A stretch of DNA of 64,000 bases, from positions 248,001-312,000 of the forward strand of contig NZ_FOZZ01000003.1 of assembly GCF_900116225.1 (NCBI RefSeq), written 5' to 3'. The DNA comes from Sphingobacterium wenxiniae. GTDB taxonomy: Bacteria > Bacteroidota > Bacteroidia > Sphingobacteriales > Sphingobacteriaceae. The notes under the pieces are model-generated. The model was given only the letters and a program-made list of their open reading frames with translations. It was not told the DNA's origin and did not search any database. Below are positions 34,042 to 42,125 of this stretch, one piece after another. Within the stretch, counting starts at the first letter, position 1. Each line of letters opens with the position of its first letter. Both the position numbers and the translations under genes were made by a program.

Positions 34042-35255
34042 AGCATATTTGCTTTATTCTTAAATTCTTCAATCGTCTCGTTAAGGAGCAAAAGCTCGCT
34101 GTCCGTAAAGGTTTCGCGCCTACGATATGCTCGGATCAAACCAAGCAGTTGCTCGCAATCACTTACAGGCACACCTGAACGCATCGCTACCTGTTGTGCA
34201 AACTCCTCTTCCTCGATTTTTAATGTATCCAATTGATAATGGCTACGCAAATCATAGAGGAAATATTCTATTTTTTTATTCACCAGATTACCCGGACTCC
34301 CCGTCTCATAATACAGCGAAGCAATAGTCTTGGCAAATTCTTTGGAGAGATTTGGCTCCGGTTGTACGACTTCTACAGCCCTTGATTCACGTTTGCTGCG
34401 GAACAGCAAAAACAGGATCAAGGCGAACAGCAGAACATACCAAGCTTGACGCAAACCATCATTGGTCAATAAAACCCGTAGGGGTGTTCGGGCAAATGAA
34501 TCAGAGGTGTAATAATCATCATACCAACGCACATCTTTGCCTTGCAGTAATTTCAAAGCACTCGCAGCATAATTGTAGTTATCCTCTTGCAGCATATAGA
34601 AATTCGTAAACATCAACGGTTCTAAATGCAAAAGAAAACGTCCTTTGTTTCGCTTTACTTCAATAAAATTGGGTAATTCCCGATTCTTTTCTACTTCATA
34701 AGACCCAATAATCCGTACTTCAGCAGAATCCAACCGATAAAAAAGCCCTGGATATTCCAAATCTTTATAATAAGCCGTGATCCCATTGTGGAGAAAGAAC
34801 GGGCGGTCTTCAAAATCAAATATCGCCCCGAACTCCTTAGGATAATAATAGTCCATCCGTATACCAAGAGAGTCCAATAGCCCATTATAAAACTGATTGG
34901 CAGAGATAAATACCTCGCCCCCCTTATCTACAAAAGAAAGGAGCTCATCCACCACTTGAGGCGACTCATCAAAATAATCAACGACATACACCAAACTATT
35001 GTTCGGACGAGCCTTCAATGTATCACGGATATCTGGAAAAACCGTGCTTGTTAAATCTTTTACTTGGACACCCTCCCCAAGGATATTGGGCAACTCTTCA
35101 TGGACCACATACAACCCATAAGGAATCTTGTCCCGTTGATTGAAGGAGCGCCTCCAATCAATAGGCTCCTGTCTGGTCACATCGATAACCGCGATAACCA
35201 ACAGCGTAAGGCCAAACAAAAGCAATCCTATCTTACTTGAATTTCTCATTTCCAC
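34038..35255 (-). CDS. DUF4350 membrane protein
   Basis: A 405-aa protein. The N-terminal membrane helix (about 10-27: IGLLLFGLTLLVIAVID) precedes a domain of about 230 residues with a Rossmann-like run (NSLVYVVDYFDESPQVVDEL, KGGEVFISANQFYNGLLDSL). A second membrane helix (about 270-287, WYVLLFALILFLLF) and a cytoplasmic helical tail follow. This matches the DUF4350 proteins that neighbour MoxR/DUF58 in Bacteroidota. It overlaps both neighbours by 4 and 10 bp. Function unknown; the glutamine-amidotransferase-like fold is an inference. Confidence 0.82.
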   Translation of the reverse strand: MEMRNSSKIGLLLFGLTLLVIAVIDVTRQEPIDWRRSFNQRDKIPYGLYVVHEELPNILGEGVQVKDLTSTVFPDIRDTLKARPNNSLVYVVDYFDESPQVVDELLSFVDKGGEVFISANQFYNGLLDSLGIRMDYYYPKEFGAIFDFEDRPFFLHNGITAYYKDLEYPGLFYRLDSAEVRIIGSYEVEKNRELPNFIEVKRNKGRFLLHLEPLMFTNFYMLQEDNYNYAASALKLLQGKDVRWYDDYYTSDSFARTPLRVLLTNDGLRQAWYVLLFALILFLLFRSKRESRAVEVVQPEPNLSKEFAKTIASLYYETGSPGNLVNKKIEYFLYDLRSHYQLDTLKIEEEEFAQQVAMRSGVPVSDCEQLLGLIRAYRRRETFTDSELLLLNETIEEFKNKANML

Positions 35256-36055
35256 CGCGATTGAAATTGTAAGAAATAGGCTGCATACTCCTCATATTTT
35301 GTGCGGTCTATTGCCGCACTACCGAACCATACTCTATCGAAAATAGCCACATTTCGTTCAAAATCCCTACGCAGCTCTATATCCGATATTTCGCTCAATA
35401 GCTCCATATTCGTCTTGGTATGTTTCCACTTGACCACTTTTCTTTGTGCCAACAACTGGATATTCAACAGATTGAGATAGCGTATTGCCAACGCATAATT
35501 ATTATCTTTTAGCGCTTGCTCGATATATTTGGAAATATCTACATCCAACAGATTCTTCTCTACAAAACGAATCTCCGAACTTTCCTCACCCTCTTTCTCC
35601 TCATGCGCAAAAAGACGGTTTCCAGAAAACAATACGCGATAAATAATCACAATGAACCCCACAATAGCGATAACCGCCAGAATCTTGTAAAACCAGTCTC
35701 CAAAGCGAAGAAAGCCCATATCTGGCAACAAATTATCAATCCATCGGGATATACGGTTCCACGCTCGCTCAAAGATATTGGTCTGGAAAACATCTTCATC
35801 ATAGTTGAATTCCGGATTCTGATATCTTTCCGACATATCCGAAAAAGCAGCCGTGTCTATCAAAGGATACTCCTGAAACTTCGGCACTTTATCGTAATAG
35901 CCTTCCTCCATGTATTTCCCCTGCTCAATCTCCACACTATCCACTGCAAACACTTCCTCCTCCACAGGTGGAACAATCTTCACAGAATCCTGTGCAAAAC
36001 CCGCCACACTTAGAAAAAGTGCAACAAAGAACAATCCTATTCTATTGCGCATCAT
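35246..36055 (-). CDS. DUF4129-type membrane protein
   Basis: A 269-aa protein with a signal peptide or membrane start (MMRNRIGLFFVALFLSVAGF), an acidic periplasmic stretch, and a central membrane helix (about 128-146, KILAVIAIVGFIVIIYRVLF). The C-terminal cytoplasmic DUF4129-like region contains DNNYALAIRYLNLLNIQLLA, MELLSEISDIELRRDFERNV and RTKYEEYAAYFLQFQSRW. In other bacteria DUF4129 is fused to transglutaminase-like proteins next to MoxR/DUF58. Here no transglutaminase is present. It overlaps the flanking genes by 10 and 14 bp. Confidence 0.82.
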   Translation of the reverse strand: MMRNRIGLFFVALFLSVAGFAQDSVKIVPPVEEEVFAVDSVEIEQGKYMEEGYYDKVPKFQEYPLIDTAAFSDMSERYQNPEFNYDEDVFQTNIFERAWNRISRWIDNLLPDMGFLRFGDWFYKILAVIAIVGFIVIIYRVLFSGNRLFAHEEKEGEESSEIRFVEKNLLDVDISKYIEQALKDNNYALAIRYLNLLNIQLLAQRKVVKWKHTKTNMELLSEISDIELRRDFERNVAIFDRVWFGSAAIDRTKYEEYAAYFLQFQSRWK

Positions 36056-36959
36056 TCCCCCTCCCCAAGCTATTGATTTTATCGTAAACGTCTTCCCCGT
36101 ATTTCATTTCCTTCGCCGTTTCGTAGATAATGCCATATACCAGCACTGACAACAGGTAATACACCAGGTAGAGTACAATCAACACAGTTCCGCCCAGTGC
36201 CGTCAACATCCGACCAGCAAAGGTATCAAAAAAGGTATCCGTAAAGCCTAATGTATTATAAGCAATAATACCAACGATAACACTGGGAATAATAGTCAGC
36301 ATCATCAACAGTATCTGGAAAACCATCCCCACCACATAAGAGGAAACGCCATAATCAATAAACTTCTTCTTCAACAATCCGAAGGTCTGTTGTATTGTAT
36401 CCGTCAACCCATAATAGCCTTCCCTATAGAATAAAAACGAACATGCAAACCATGTCCCAACAAAAGCCATAAGGATTCCCGCAGCAAAGCTTCCTATAAA
36501 CGGAATAAAGGACAATATACCCACACCCAGCAAAAGCGGAATAGACAATAAAAGTCCAGCAACAATAGATACTACCAAAAATTTGAGATATTTACCGATG
36601 TGTCCCCTAAACGATCGTACCACAGATTTCGCATCAAAATCGGTAGATTTCTTGTTTTTCAACAGGATGAAGTATTCCATACCCAATCCAAAGAACACTG
36701 TTGTAAATACCAATAAAGCGATAATCCCAATAAAAACAAGCAACAGCATTTCTGCCGATTCCGTAAAAAACAGGTTAGATTTCAGATTAATGCGTGTAGT
36801 ACCATAATAAATCAGCACGAGCATAGCACATAAGGGCAATACCGCCAGCTTAAACATCGTCTGCGCAAAATGCCGGATAACAAGCCGAAGCAGATTAACA
36901 AAATCTTGTACAATTTCGCCCAATTTACGTTCCTTACCAAAGTCAAACTTTACTTCCAT
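36042..36959 (-). CDS. polytopic membrane protein of the MoxR cluster
   Basis: About 305 aa with five to six hydrophobic segments: LAVLPLCAMLVLIYYG, MLLLVFIGIIALLVFTTVFF, FLVVSIVAGLLLSIPLLLGV, SFAAGILMAFVGTWFACSFL, YVVGMVFQILLMMLTIIPSV and TVLIVLYLVYYLLSVLVYGI. It resembles DUF4013 / glycerophosphodiesterase-type membrane domains seen in equivalent clusters. I start at the ATG at 36959 (MEVKFDFGKERKLG), which overlaps the SpoIIM-like stop by 10 bp. The longer frame to 37049 would overlap it by 100 bp. Function unknown. Confidence 0.75.
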   Translation of the reverse strand: MEVKFDFGKERKLGEIVQDFVNLLRLVIRHFAQTMFKLAVLPLCAMLVLIYYGTTRINLKSNLFFTESAEMLLLVFIGIIALLVFTTVFFGLGMEYFILLKNKKSTDFDAKSVVRSFRGHIGKYLKFLVVSIVAGLLLSIPLLLGVGILSFIPFIGSFAAGILMAFVGTWFACSFLFYREGYYGLTDTIQQTFGLLKKKFIDYGVSSYVVGMVFQILLMMLTIIPSVIVGIIAYNTLGFTDTFFDTFAGRMLTALGGTVLIVLYLVYYLLSVLVYGIIYETAKEMKYGEDVYDKINSLGRGNDAQ

Positions 36960-37912
36960 CCGTTGCGTTTTGCTAGTTGATAAGGCCGTAAAACATAAAA
37001 ATACAAGATCGCGATAAAGGATAGTACTATAATCGCTAAGCACATCCATATAGAAAACTGATAGTGTCTGGTAACGAATCCTTCCAGAAAACCAGCGACA
37101 ATGAAGAAAGGAACCGTACTCACCAACACTTTCGAAGCCGTTCGAATTCCTTGCTTAAACGATTCCAATCGCGTATACGATTTAGGAAACATAAAACTGT
37201 TGCCCACTGCCAAACCGCAACCACCAGCAATAACGATTACTGATAATTCAATGGCACCATGTATCCAGATTGCGGACATTGCCTCTTCCAATACACCATG
37301 CTGGTAAAACATATAGTGGAATGCGCCTACCATTACGCCATTACTGAACAGGATATAACCCGTACCAACACTGAAGATCAAGCCAAAGGCAAATGCAAGA
37401 AAAGCAACCCGCACGTTGTTAATCGTTATTGCTAAAGAAGAACCGACGGCACTTCCATCACCATACACTCCTGCGGGATTGCCTTGCTCAATATTACTGA
37501 TGCTCATATCTACATACCGATCTCCCATAATAAACCGCACGAAATTCATGTCAAAATGCGAAGAAATCACACCAATCCCAATCGCCAGCAGAAAAATCGC
37601 CAGCGAATACAACAACGGCCTGCGAATAGCCCAGATCGCTTCCGGAATATCATACTGCACAAATCGTAAGAACTGATTCTCAGAAGATTTTTGGTCGCGG
37701 TAAAGCTGTTGATGAGCTAGAATAGAAAGACCATTTAGGTAGTCCTTGGTCTTGGAATCCGGGTAAAAAGTCTGGGCATAAGCCAGATCATTGGTCAACT
37801 CCATATAGTTAGAAGCCAATATATCAGGATCTATATTGATTTTATTTCTTAAATTGCTTTCAATTGAAATCCATTTTTCTTTATTTCGTTCAATAAAGGA
37901 AGCTTCTCTCAT
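36950..37912 (-). CDS. SpoIIM-like (DUF95) membrane protein
   Basis: A 320-aa protein of the stage II sporulation protein M family. A cytoplasmic N-terminal domain of about 100 residues is followed by five to six membrane helices (YSLAIFLLAIGIGVISSHFD, VAFLAFAFGLIFSVGTGYIL and others) with the conserved WIHGAIELSVIVIAGG block. The organism is not expected to sporulate. Non-sporulating bacteria carry this family next to RDD, MoxR and DUF58 genes. The ATG at 37912 (MREASFIERNKEKW) is preferred to an ATG eight codons upstream by likely alignment with homologues. First gene of the seven-gene operon, divergent from the RDD gene. Confidence 0.88.
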   Translation of the reverse strand: MREASFIERNKEKWISIESNLRNKINIDPDILASNYMELTNDLAYAQTFYPDSKTKDYLNGLSILAHQQLYRDQKSSENQFLRFVQYDIPEAIWAIRRPLLYSLAIFLLAIGIGVISSHFDMNFVRFIMGDRYVDMSISNIEQGNPAGVYGDGSAVGSSLAITINNVRVAFLAFAFGLIFSVGTGYILFSNGVMVGAFHYMFYQHGVLEEAMSAIWIHGAIELSVIVIAGGCGLAVGNSFMFPKSYTRLESFKQGIRTASKVLVSTVPFFIVAGFLEGFVTRHYQFSIWMCLAIIVLSFIAILYFYVLRPYQLAKRNGWK

Positions 37913-37960
37913 ATATGAAGGGACTATAACTTGCACTAATATAGGAAATATCGGCTATTT

Positions 37961-37968
37961 CAAATATA
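37961..37968 (-). promoter_or_regulatory. -7 box for the MoxR/DUF58 operon
   Basis: TATATTTG on the minus strand (TAnnTTTG), about 50 nt before the SpoIIM-like start, in the divergent region shared with the RDD gene. Confidence 0.5.
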
Positions 37969-37993
37969 TATATGATGACAAAAGAATGCAAAC

Positions 37994-38722
37994 ATGCATA
38001 CACTATTAATTAATACACCGCAAAATGTAAAGTTTGAATACAAACTGGCTTCTCTAGGATCCAGGATGATATCCTTTGGCATCGATTATTTCCTTATAAT
38101 CTGTTACTCGCTATTCGTTTTTTACTTTCTTCGCTCTACAGGGCTTTTTAATATAAGTGATGACTGGTTGCTTATCGGGATTTATATGTTGCTTCTGCTC
38201 CCGGCATTTTTTTACACCTTCATTATGGAAACATTTTTCCACGGACAGACAGTGGGAAAAATCATCATGAAGATTAAAGTTGTGAAAATCGATGGAACAC
38301 GAGCCACAGTTTACCAGTATTTTATCCGCTGGGTATGTACGATTGTAGATATTTTTCTGTCAGGGGGAGCTTTAGCCATCAGTAGCATCATTGTTTCCAA
38401 GAATGCGCAACGTATTGGGGACATCGCAGCAGAAACAGCGGTCATCAGCACCAAACAGGACATGGCTTTGCATCAGACCTTATTTGCTGAAATCACGAAA
38501 GAACATACCGTCACCTTCCCGCAAGTAATGAAACTCAGTGATAAGGATGCTAACCTGATAAAAGACATCTACAAAAAGGGGTACGAAAGAAAAGATTACA
38601 ACCTTATTATCGCACTAAGCAACAAGCTTGTACAGCTGTTGGACGTAAAGCCGCAGATGCGCCCCGAAGAGTTTATTGATGTCGTGATTAAGGATTACTA
38701 CCACACGTTTAGGGATAGATAG
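37994..38722 (+). CDS. RDD family membrane protein
   Basis: A 242-aa protein. The RDD domain (about 15-160) has SLGSRMISFGIDYFLIICYS (the R..D..D type motif), a second hydrophobic pair LIGIYMLLLLPAFFYTFIME, and FFHGQTVGKIIMKIKVVKID. A third helix is near 118-135. A cytoplasmic tail of about 80 residues includes LIKDIYKKGYERKDYNLIIA. It is divergent from the SpoIIM-like gene, a pairing conserved in the MoxR/DUF58 neighbourhoods of Bacteroidota. The domain's activity is unknown; transport has been proposed for some members. Confidence 0.85.
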   Translation: MHTLLINTPQNVKFEYKLASLGSRMISFGIDYFLIICYSLFVFYFLRSTGLFNISDDWLLIGIYMLLLLPAFFYTFIMETFFHGQTVGKIIMKIKVVKIDGTRATVYQYFIRWVCTIVDIFLSGGALAISSIIVSKNAQRIGDIAAETAVISTKQDMALHQTLFAEITKEHTVTFPQVMKLSDKDANLIKDIYKKGYERKDYNLIIALSNKLVQLLDVKPQMRPEEFIDVVIKDYYHTFRDR

Positions 38723-38805
38723 GTTATCTCTATGGTTATTGGATTTGTCAATGAAGAGAGGTGAAACAGATAAGCGCTCCTGAGCATTTACAATGAGTAT
38801 AAATT

Positions 38806-38968
38806 TTACTCGCACTAACCTTCCTTAACTTCAAAATGTCGCCTTAAAAGTTTTGACCATGTAGAAAGTCTATTTTCGCACTCCCCTATGGTCAAAGCTT
38901 TTCAGCGACGAGTTTTGCCTACTTTTGCGGAAAAAGTAGGATGCTCGTCCGGCATAGAGGACAAAACA
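38806..38968. repeat. repeat family A, decayed third copy
   Basis: TTACTCGCACTAACCTTCCT and, further on, GCGACGAGTTTTGCC, CCTACTTTTGCGG, AAAAAGTAGG, CTCGTCCGGC and GAGGACAAAAC follow the order of the right part of copy 2, with many substitutions and a different middle. The terminal AAAACCTCC end is missing. Confidence 0.65.
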
Positions 38969-38994
38969 AAAAACGTCCGGTGTTCAAATAACAC

Positions 38995-39645
38995 TTAACC
39001 AAACCTCCACTTCACGTAATTAATATTCTTATTGTCCGCTAAGTATTTGCGCTCGTAATACGTTTTGATGGCCAAAACCTCATCCACCAAGTTCGAGTGG
39101 TATAAATCGGTTGTCTCTTTCTCTTTTGGCAGATTTAAAAGAGCTATTTGCTCCAACGTATAGGCATAAAAGCCATCATTGTCCGTTTTCAAATGCATAA
39201 CCCCATCGGCTTTCAAGATATATTTATAGCGTTCGAGAAATTTCGGATTTGTTAAACGCTTTTTCTCCCGACTTTCCTGTGGCTGAGGATCCGGAAAAGT
39301 AATCCAGACTTCGTCAATCTCATTCTCTGCAAAATATTCTAAAATTGTCTCAATCTGTATACGCAAAAAACCAACATTCTCAATCCCCTCTTCCAACGCC
39401 GTCTTGGCCCCTCGCCAAATACGATTACCCTTATAATCAACACCGATAAAGTTTTTGTCTGGAAAAAGCTTCGCTAAGTTCACTGTATACTCACCTTTGC
39501 CACAAGCCAACTCTAGGATAATCGGTTTATCATTCTTAAAGAATTCCTTCGCCCACTTTCCTTTGAAAGGCTTACCCTCATCCAATTGTACTACGTTCTT
39601 GAATGTTGCGACCTCGGCAAACTTTCTTAACTTATCCTTACCCAT
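38995..39645 (-). CDS. trmB: tRNA (guanine46-N7)-methyltransferase
   Basis: A 216-aa SAM-dependent enzyme producing m7G46 in tRNA. The SAM-binding motif is PIILELACGKGEYTVNLAKL, then NFIGVDYKGNRIWRGAK. The TrmB catalytic block is VWITFPDPQPQESREKKRL, and the downstream LKTDNDGFYAYTLEQI is also conserved. The ATG at 39645 (MGKDKLRKFAE) is preferred over one seven codons upstream, which lies close to the promoter box and has no counterpart in the family as I recall it. A decayed family A repeat follows its stop. It is divergent from the GDP-fucose synthase gene. Confidence 0.93.
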   Translation of the reverse strand: MGKDKLRKFAEVATFKNVVQLDEGKPFKGKWAKEFFKNDKPIILELACGKGEYTVNLAKLFPDKNFIGVDYKGNRIWRGAKTALEEGIENVGFLRIQIETILEYFAENEIDEVWITFPDPQPQESREKKRLTNPKFLERYKYILKADGVMHLKTDNDGFYAYTLEQIALLNLPKEKETTDLYHSNLVDEVLAIKTYYERKYLADNKNINYVKWRFG

Positions 39646-39663
39646 TTTAAACTGTTTTGTCCG

Positions 39664-39683
39664 CAAAAATAACCTTATCTTTG
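39664..39683. promoter_or_regulatory. back-to-back divergent -7 boxes (trmB and fcl)
   Basis: TATTTTTG on the minus strand (39664-39671) and TATCTTTG on the plus strand (39676-39683) are separated by 4 bp. The two promoters must compete for polymerase. Confidence 0.6.
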
Positions 39684-39703
39684 TATTATATCAATAATAA
39701 GAC

Positions 39704-40630
39704 GTGGAAAAAGACGCTAAGATTTTTGTTGCAGGCTATCGCGGTATGGTAGGGTCAGCCATTGTGCGCACCTTGGAGGAACAAGGTTATAATCATATTA
39801 TAAAACGCACTTCCGAGGATCTCGATCTACGCAATCAACAAGCCGTAACGGATTTTTTCGCTACGCAAAAACCTGATTATGTCTTTTTGGCAGCGGCTAA
39901 AGTTGGAGGAATCATCGCCAACAATACCTATAGGGCAGATTTTATTTATGAAAACTTAGCTATTCAGAATAACGTCATCCACCAGTCGTATGTCCATGGT
40001 GTAAAGAAACTGTTGTTCCTTGGCTCCAGCTGTATCTATCCGAAAATGGCTCCACAACCACTAAAGGAAGATTATCTTTTAACGGGCACTTTAGAACCAA
40101 CCAATGAGCCATATGCGATTGCTAAAATTGCGGGTATAAAAATGTGCGAGGCTTACCGCGAACAATATGGCTGTAACTTTATTTCCGTGATGCCAACAAA
40201 CTTATACGGCGTCAATGACAATTACCATCCAGAAAATTCCCATGTACTCCCTGCCTTAATACGCCGTTTTCACGAAGCCAAAATAAACGGAAGTGCCGAA
40301 GTGACGATTTGGGGAACAGGCACACCACTTAGGGAATTTATGTACGCCGATGATCTGGGAAATGCCTGCGTTTTCCTCATGGACAATTACAATGAAAAAC
40401 AATTTATCAATATCGGTGTCGGGGAAGATTTGAGCATCAAGGAACTCGCTTTGCTCATTCAAGAAGTTGTAGCGTATAAAGGCCAAGTCCGTTTCGACAC
40501 AACCAAACCTGACGGCACACCACGCAAACTAATGGATGTCTCGCGGTTACACCAATTGGGTTGGAAACATCGCGTAAATCTCCGCGAAGGCATCACACTT
40601 GCTTATCAGGATTTTCTGAACAGATATTAA
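39704..40630 (+). CDS. fcl: GDP-L-fucose synthase
   Basis: A 308-aa short-chain dehydrogenase/epimerase converting GDP-4-keto-6-deoxy-mannose to GDP-L-fucose with NADPH. The Rossmann motif is [13 protein letters not shown]. The catalytic Ser/Tyr/Lys set is in [15 protein letters not shown] and [14 protein letters not shown]. The RNA-like family blocks [20 protein letters not shown] and [15 protein letters not shown] are intact. The start codon is GTG at 39704, 21 nt after a TATCTTTG box. No GDP-mannose dehydratase (gmd) is in the window. Its product would feed surface glycan synthesis. Convergent with the next gene, with no spacer. Confidence 0.93.
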   Translation: MEKDAKIFVAGYRGMVGSAIVRTLEEQGYNHIIKRTSEDLDLRNQQAVTDFFATQKPDYVFLAAAKVGGIIANNTYRADFIYENLAIQNNVIHQSYVHGVKKLLFLGSSCIYPKMAPQPLKEDYLLTGTLEPTNEPYAIAKIAGIKMCEAYREQYGCNFISVMPTNLYGVNDNYHPENSHVLPALIRRFHEAKINGSAEVTIWGTGTPLREFMYADDLGNACVFLMDNYNEKQFINIGVGEDLSIKELALLIQEVVAYKGQVRFDTTKPDGTPRKLMDVSRLHQLGWKHRVNLREGITLAYQDFLNRY

Positions 40631-41170
40631 TTACACGTTATTATCGGGATGCTGCGTTTGTGCAATAATATCTGCATTCGGAGCTTCGTACGGCACTTCT
40701 ACTGATTTTCCAATCGCCAGACTTCCTTTTTTGTCCTTCTTTTTCTTTTTAGGTTTTATAAAATTAGTCACTTTATTGATAAGCCCGCTTACTTTCCCTT
40801 GGTTCACCTGCCCTACAGCCGTTTCCGAAGCCAACAACACCAAGGCTTTTTTCAACCAACCTGCTTTTTTTAATATTGTGGAATTAAGGACAATGGGCGT
40901 ACCTATCTGCAAGGCTTTCGTTAACCAGTCTGAATCTTTGCTTTGTGTAGCTTTGCGTACACCACTGAATAGACCCTTCACCATACCAACTCCTGGAACA
41001 TGCGAGGTCACATTATTCAGAAAACGCACTGGCGCTTCTATTTTCTTTTTAAGCAAGTGATACTGATCAGACAGATAAACCTCTTGTTCTTTCTTGCGAA
41101 GCTGAACACGAGCAATTTCCGACCTTAGATCCTGTAAATTATTTATCTTAATTGAACTTTTCATTTTCAT
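40631..41170 (-). CDS. hypothetical protein of the YtxH/holin-like cluster
   Basis: About 179 aa, very basic. A predicted coiled-coil N-terminus (NNLQDLRSEIARVQLRKKEQ) precedes a Gly/Val-rich stretch with weak membrane potential (SHVPGVGMVKGLFSGV, ALVLLASETAVGQV). A Lys-rich patch (IKPKKKKKDKKG) and an acidic tail follow. I start at the ATG at 41170 (MKMKSSIKINN), which overlaps the holin-like stop by 23 bp. The ATG at 41164 is equally possible. It is the third gene after YtxH and holin-like genes, an arrangement I associate with envelope-stress loci. Function unknown. Confidence 0.65.
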   Translation of the reverse strand: MKMKSSIKINNLQDLRSEIARVQLRKKEQEVYLSDQYHLLKKKIEAPVRFLNNVTSHVPGVGMVKGLFSGVRKATQSKDSDWLTKALQIGTPIVLNSTILKKAGWLKKALVLLASETAVGQVNQGKVSGLINKVTNFIKPKKKKKDKKGSLAIGKSVEVPYEAPNADIIAQTQHPDNNV

Positions 41171-41555
41171 CTGTTTTGGTTTCCTCTTCCGCTGCCTCAT
41201 CTTCTTCCTCATTCCACTTACTGGCTATCTTCCGGATAGTGATATCCATAAAAATTGTCTCCAATTTAGGCTCAAACAGACGAATCAGCAACAGGATAAC
41301 AAAAAAGATGACACCTGTAAGTAGAAAACCTAAAGCATTGCTTCCCAATACTTCGCCCAAGTAGAAACCTAAAGCCAATGAGCAAAAGAATACAATAAAT
41401 AAAGTAAGTACGACCCTGGTCAAATCCAAAACCAACGAACCAAAAATACGCGACCCCTTCGCCAAGGCCTTTAGCCTTAACAGAGCAATTTGCGTGTCAA
41501 CATATTCCTTCGCTTTTTGAAAAGTTCCGGATAGCGAAAATTTTTCTTCTTCCAT
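41148..41555 (-). CDS. phage-holin-family-III-like membrane protein
   Basis: A 135-aa protein. An N-terminal amphipathic helix (KAKEYVDTQIALLRLKALAK) is followed by two membrane helices (about 43-66 and 73-91: VVLTLFIVFFCSLALGFYLG, ALGFLLTGVIFFVILLLIRL) and a strongly acidic C-terminus (NEEEDEAAEEETKTDENEK). This fits the PF07332-type holin superfamily III proteins that are chromosomal in many Bacteroidota. No phage genes are nearby, so a lytic role is unlikely. It lies between the YtxH gene (64 bp) and a basic hypothetical protein (overlap). Confidence 0.75.
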   Translation of the reverse strand: MEEEKFSLSGTFQKAKEYVDTQIALLRLKALAKGSRIFGSLVLDLTRVVLTLFIVFFCSLALGFYLGEVLGSNALGFLLTGVIFFVILLLIRLFEPKLETIFMDITIRKIASKWNEEEDEAAEEETKTDENEKFN

Positions 41556-41619
41556 GTATTTACAGTTTATGGAGAGGGTATAGCCCTTCAGCTTCCCTCT
41601 CTACGCCAGACAAATATAT

Positions 41620-41916
41620 CTATGCGTGTTCTTCAATCTCATCATCGATAGCCTGCTCTACTTCTTTTACTTTTGAAGTCAAACTAGCTACAATTCTATC
41701 TTTTAACTCGCTTAACTGATCCAACTGCTCCTCAGCGCGCTCTTTAATAGCATCTCCTAAATCAGCCAATGACTCATTGATTTTGTCTCTCGTTTCTGAG
41801 CCTTTATCAGGAGCAAATAATAATCCCAAGACAGCACCTGCTGCCAAACCCGCTAATAATGCGGTTACTACCTTTCCGTTATCGTTCATTTTCTCTTTCT
41901 TTTTAGTCTTTTCCAT
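41620..41916 (-). CDS. YtxH domain protein
   Basis: A 98-aa protein with one Gly/Ala-rich membrane segment (about 16-34: VVTALLAGLAAGAVLGLLFA) followed by the YtxH motif APDKGSETRDKI. A helical tail follows, ERAEEQLDQLSELKDRIVAS and VKEVEQAIDDEIEEH, likely coiled coil. Relatives are general-stress-associated in Firmicutes. It heads the small three-gene cluster with the holin-like protein. Expression control is not visible. Confidence 0.8.
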   Translation of the reverse strand: MEKTKKKEKMNDNGKVVTALLAGLAAGAVLGLLFAPDKGSETRDKINESLADLGDAIKERAEEQLDQLSELKDRIVASLTSKVKEVEQAIDDEIEEHA

Positions 41917-42125
41917 TTCTAATCAATCTAAGGTTGTTTACTTAGATAAACAATTATTTTAACGAATCGTTTTAAATTTACAAAAGTATTTTCAAAACCT
42001 CCTCGTCATATTGTCAAACAACAAAAATCTTTCCAATTAAATTTCATGTGCCAATACTTCCTGAATTTTGGAAACCTCCAAAGTATTACCTATTTTTAAC
42101 CTAACCACTTATAATAAAACTTGAT

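Noticed and set aside
36950..37912. Evidence for sporulation (SpoIIM-like protein)
   Set aside because: The family is common in non-sporulating bacteria in this same neighbourhood; no other sporulation genes are present.
41148..41916. Prophage remnant (holin-like gene)
   Set aside because: No other phage genes; holin-like and YtxH genes of this type are ordinary chromosomal genes in Bacteroidota.
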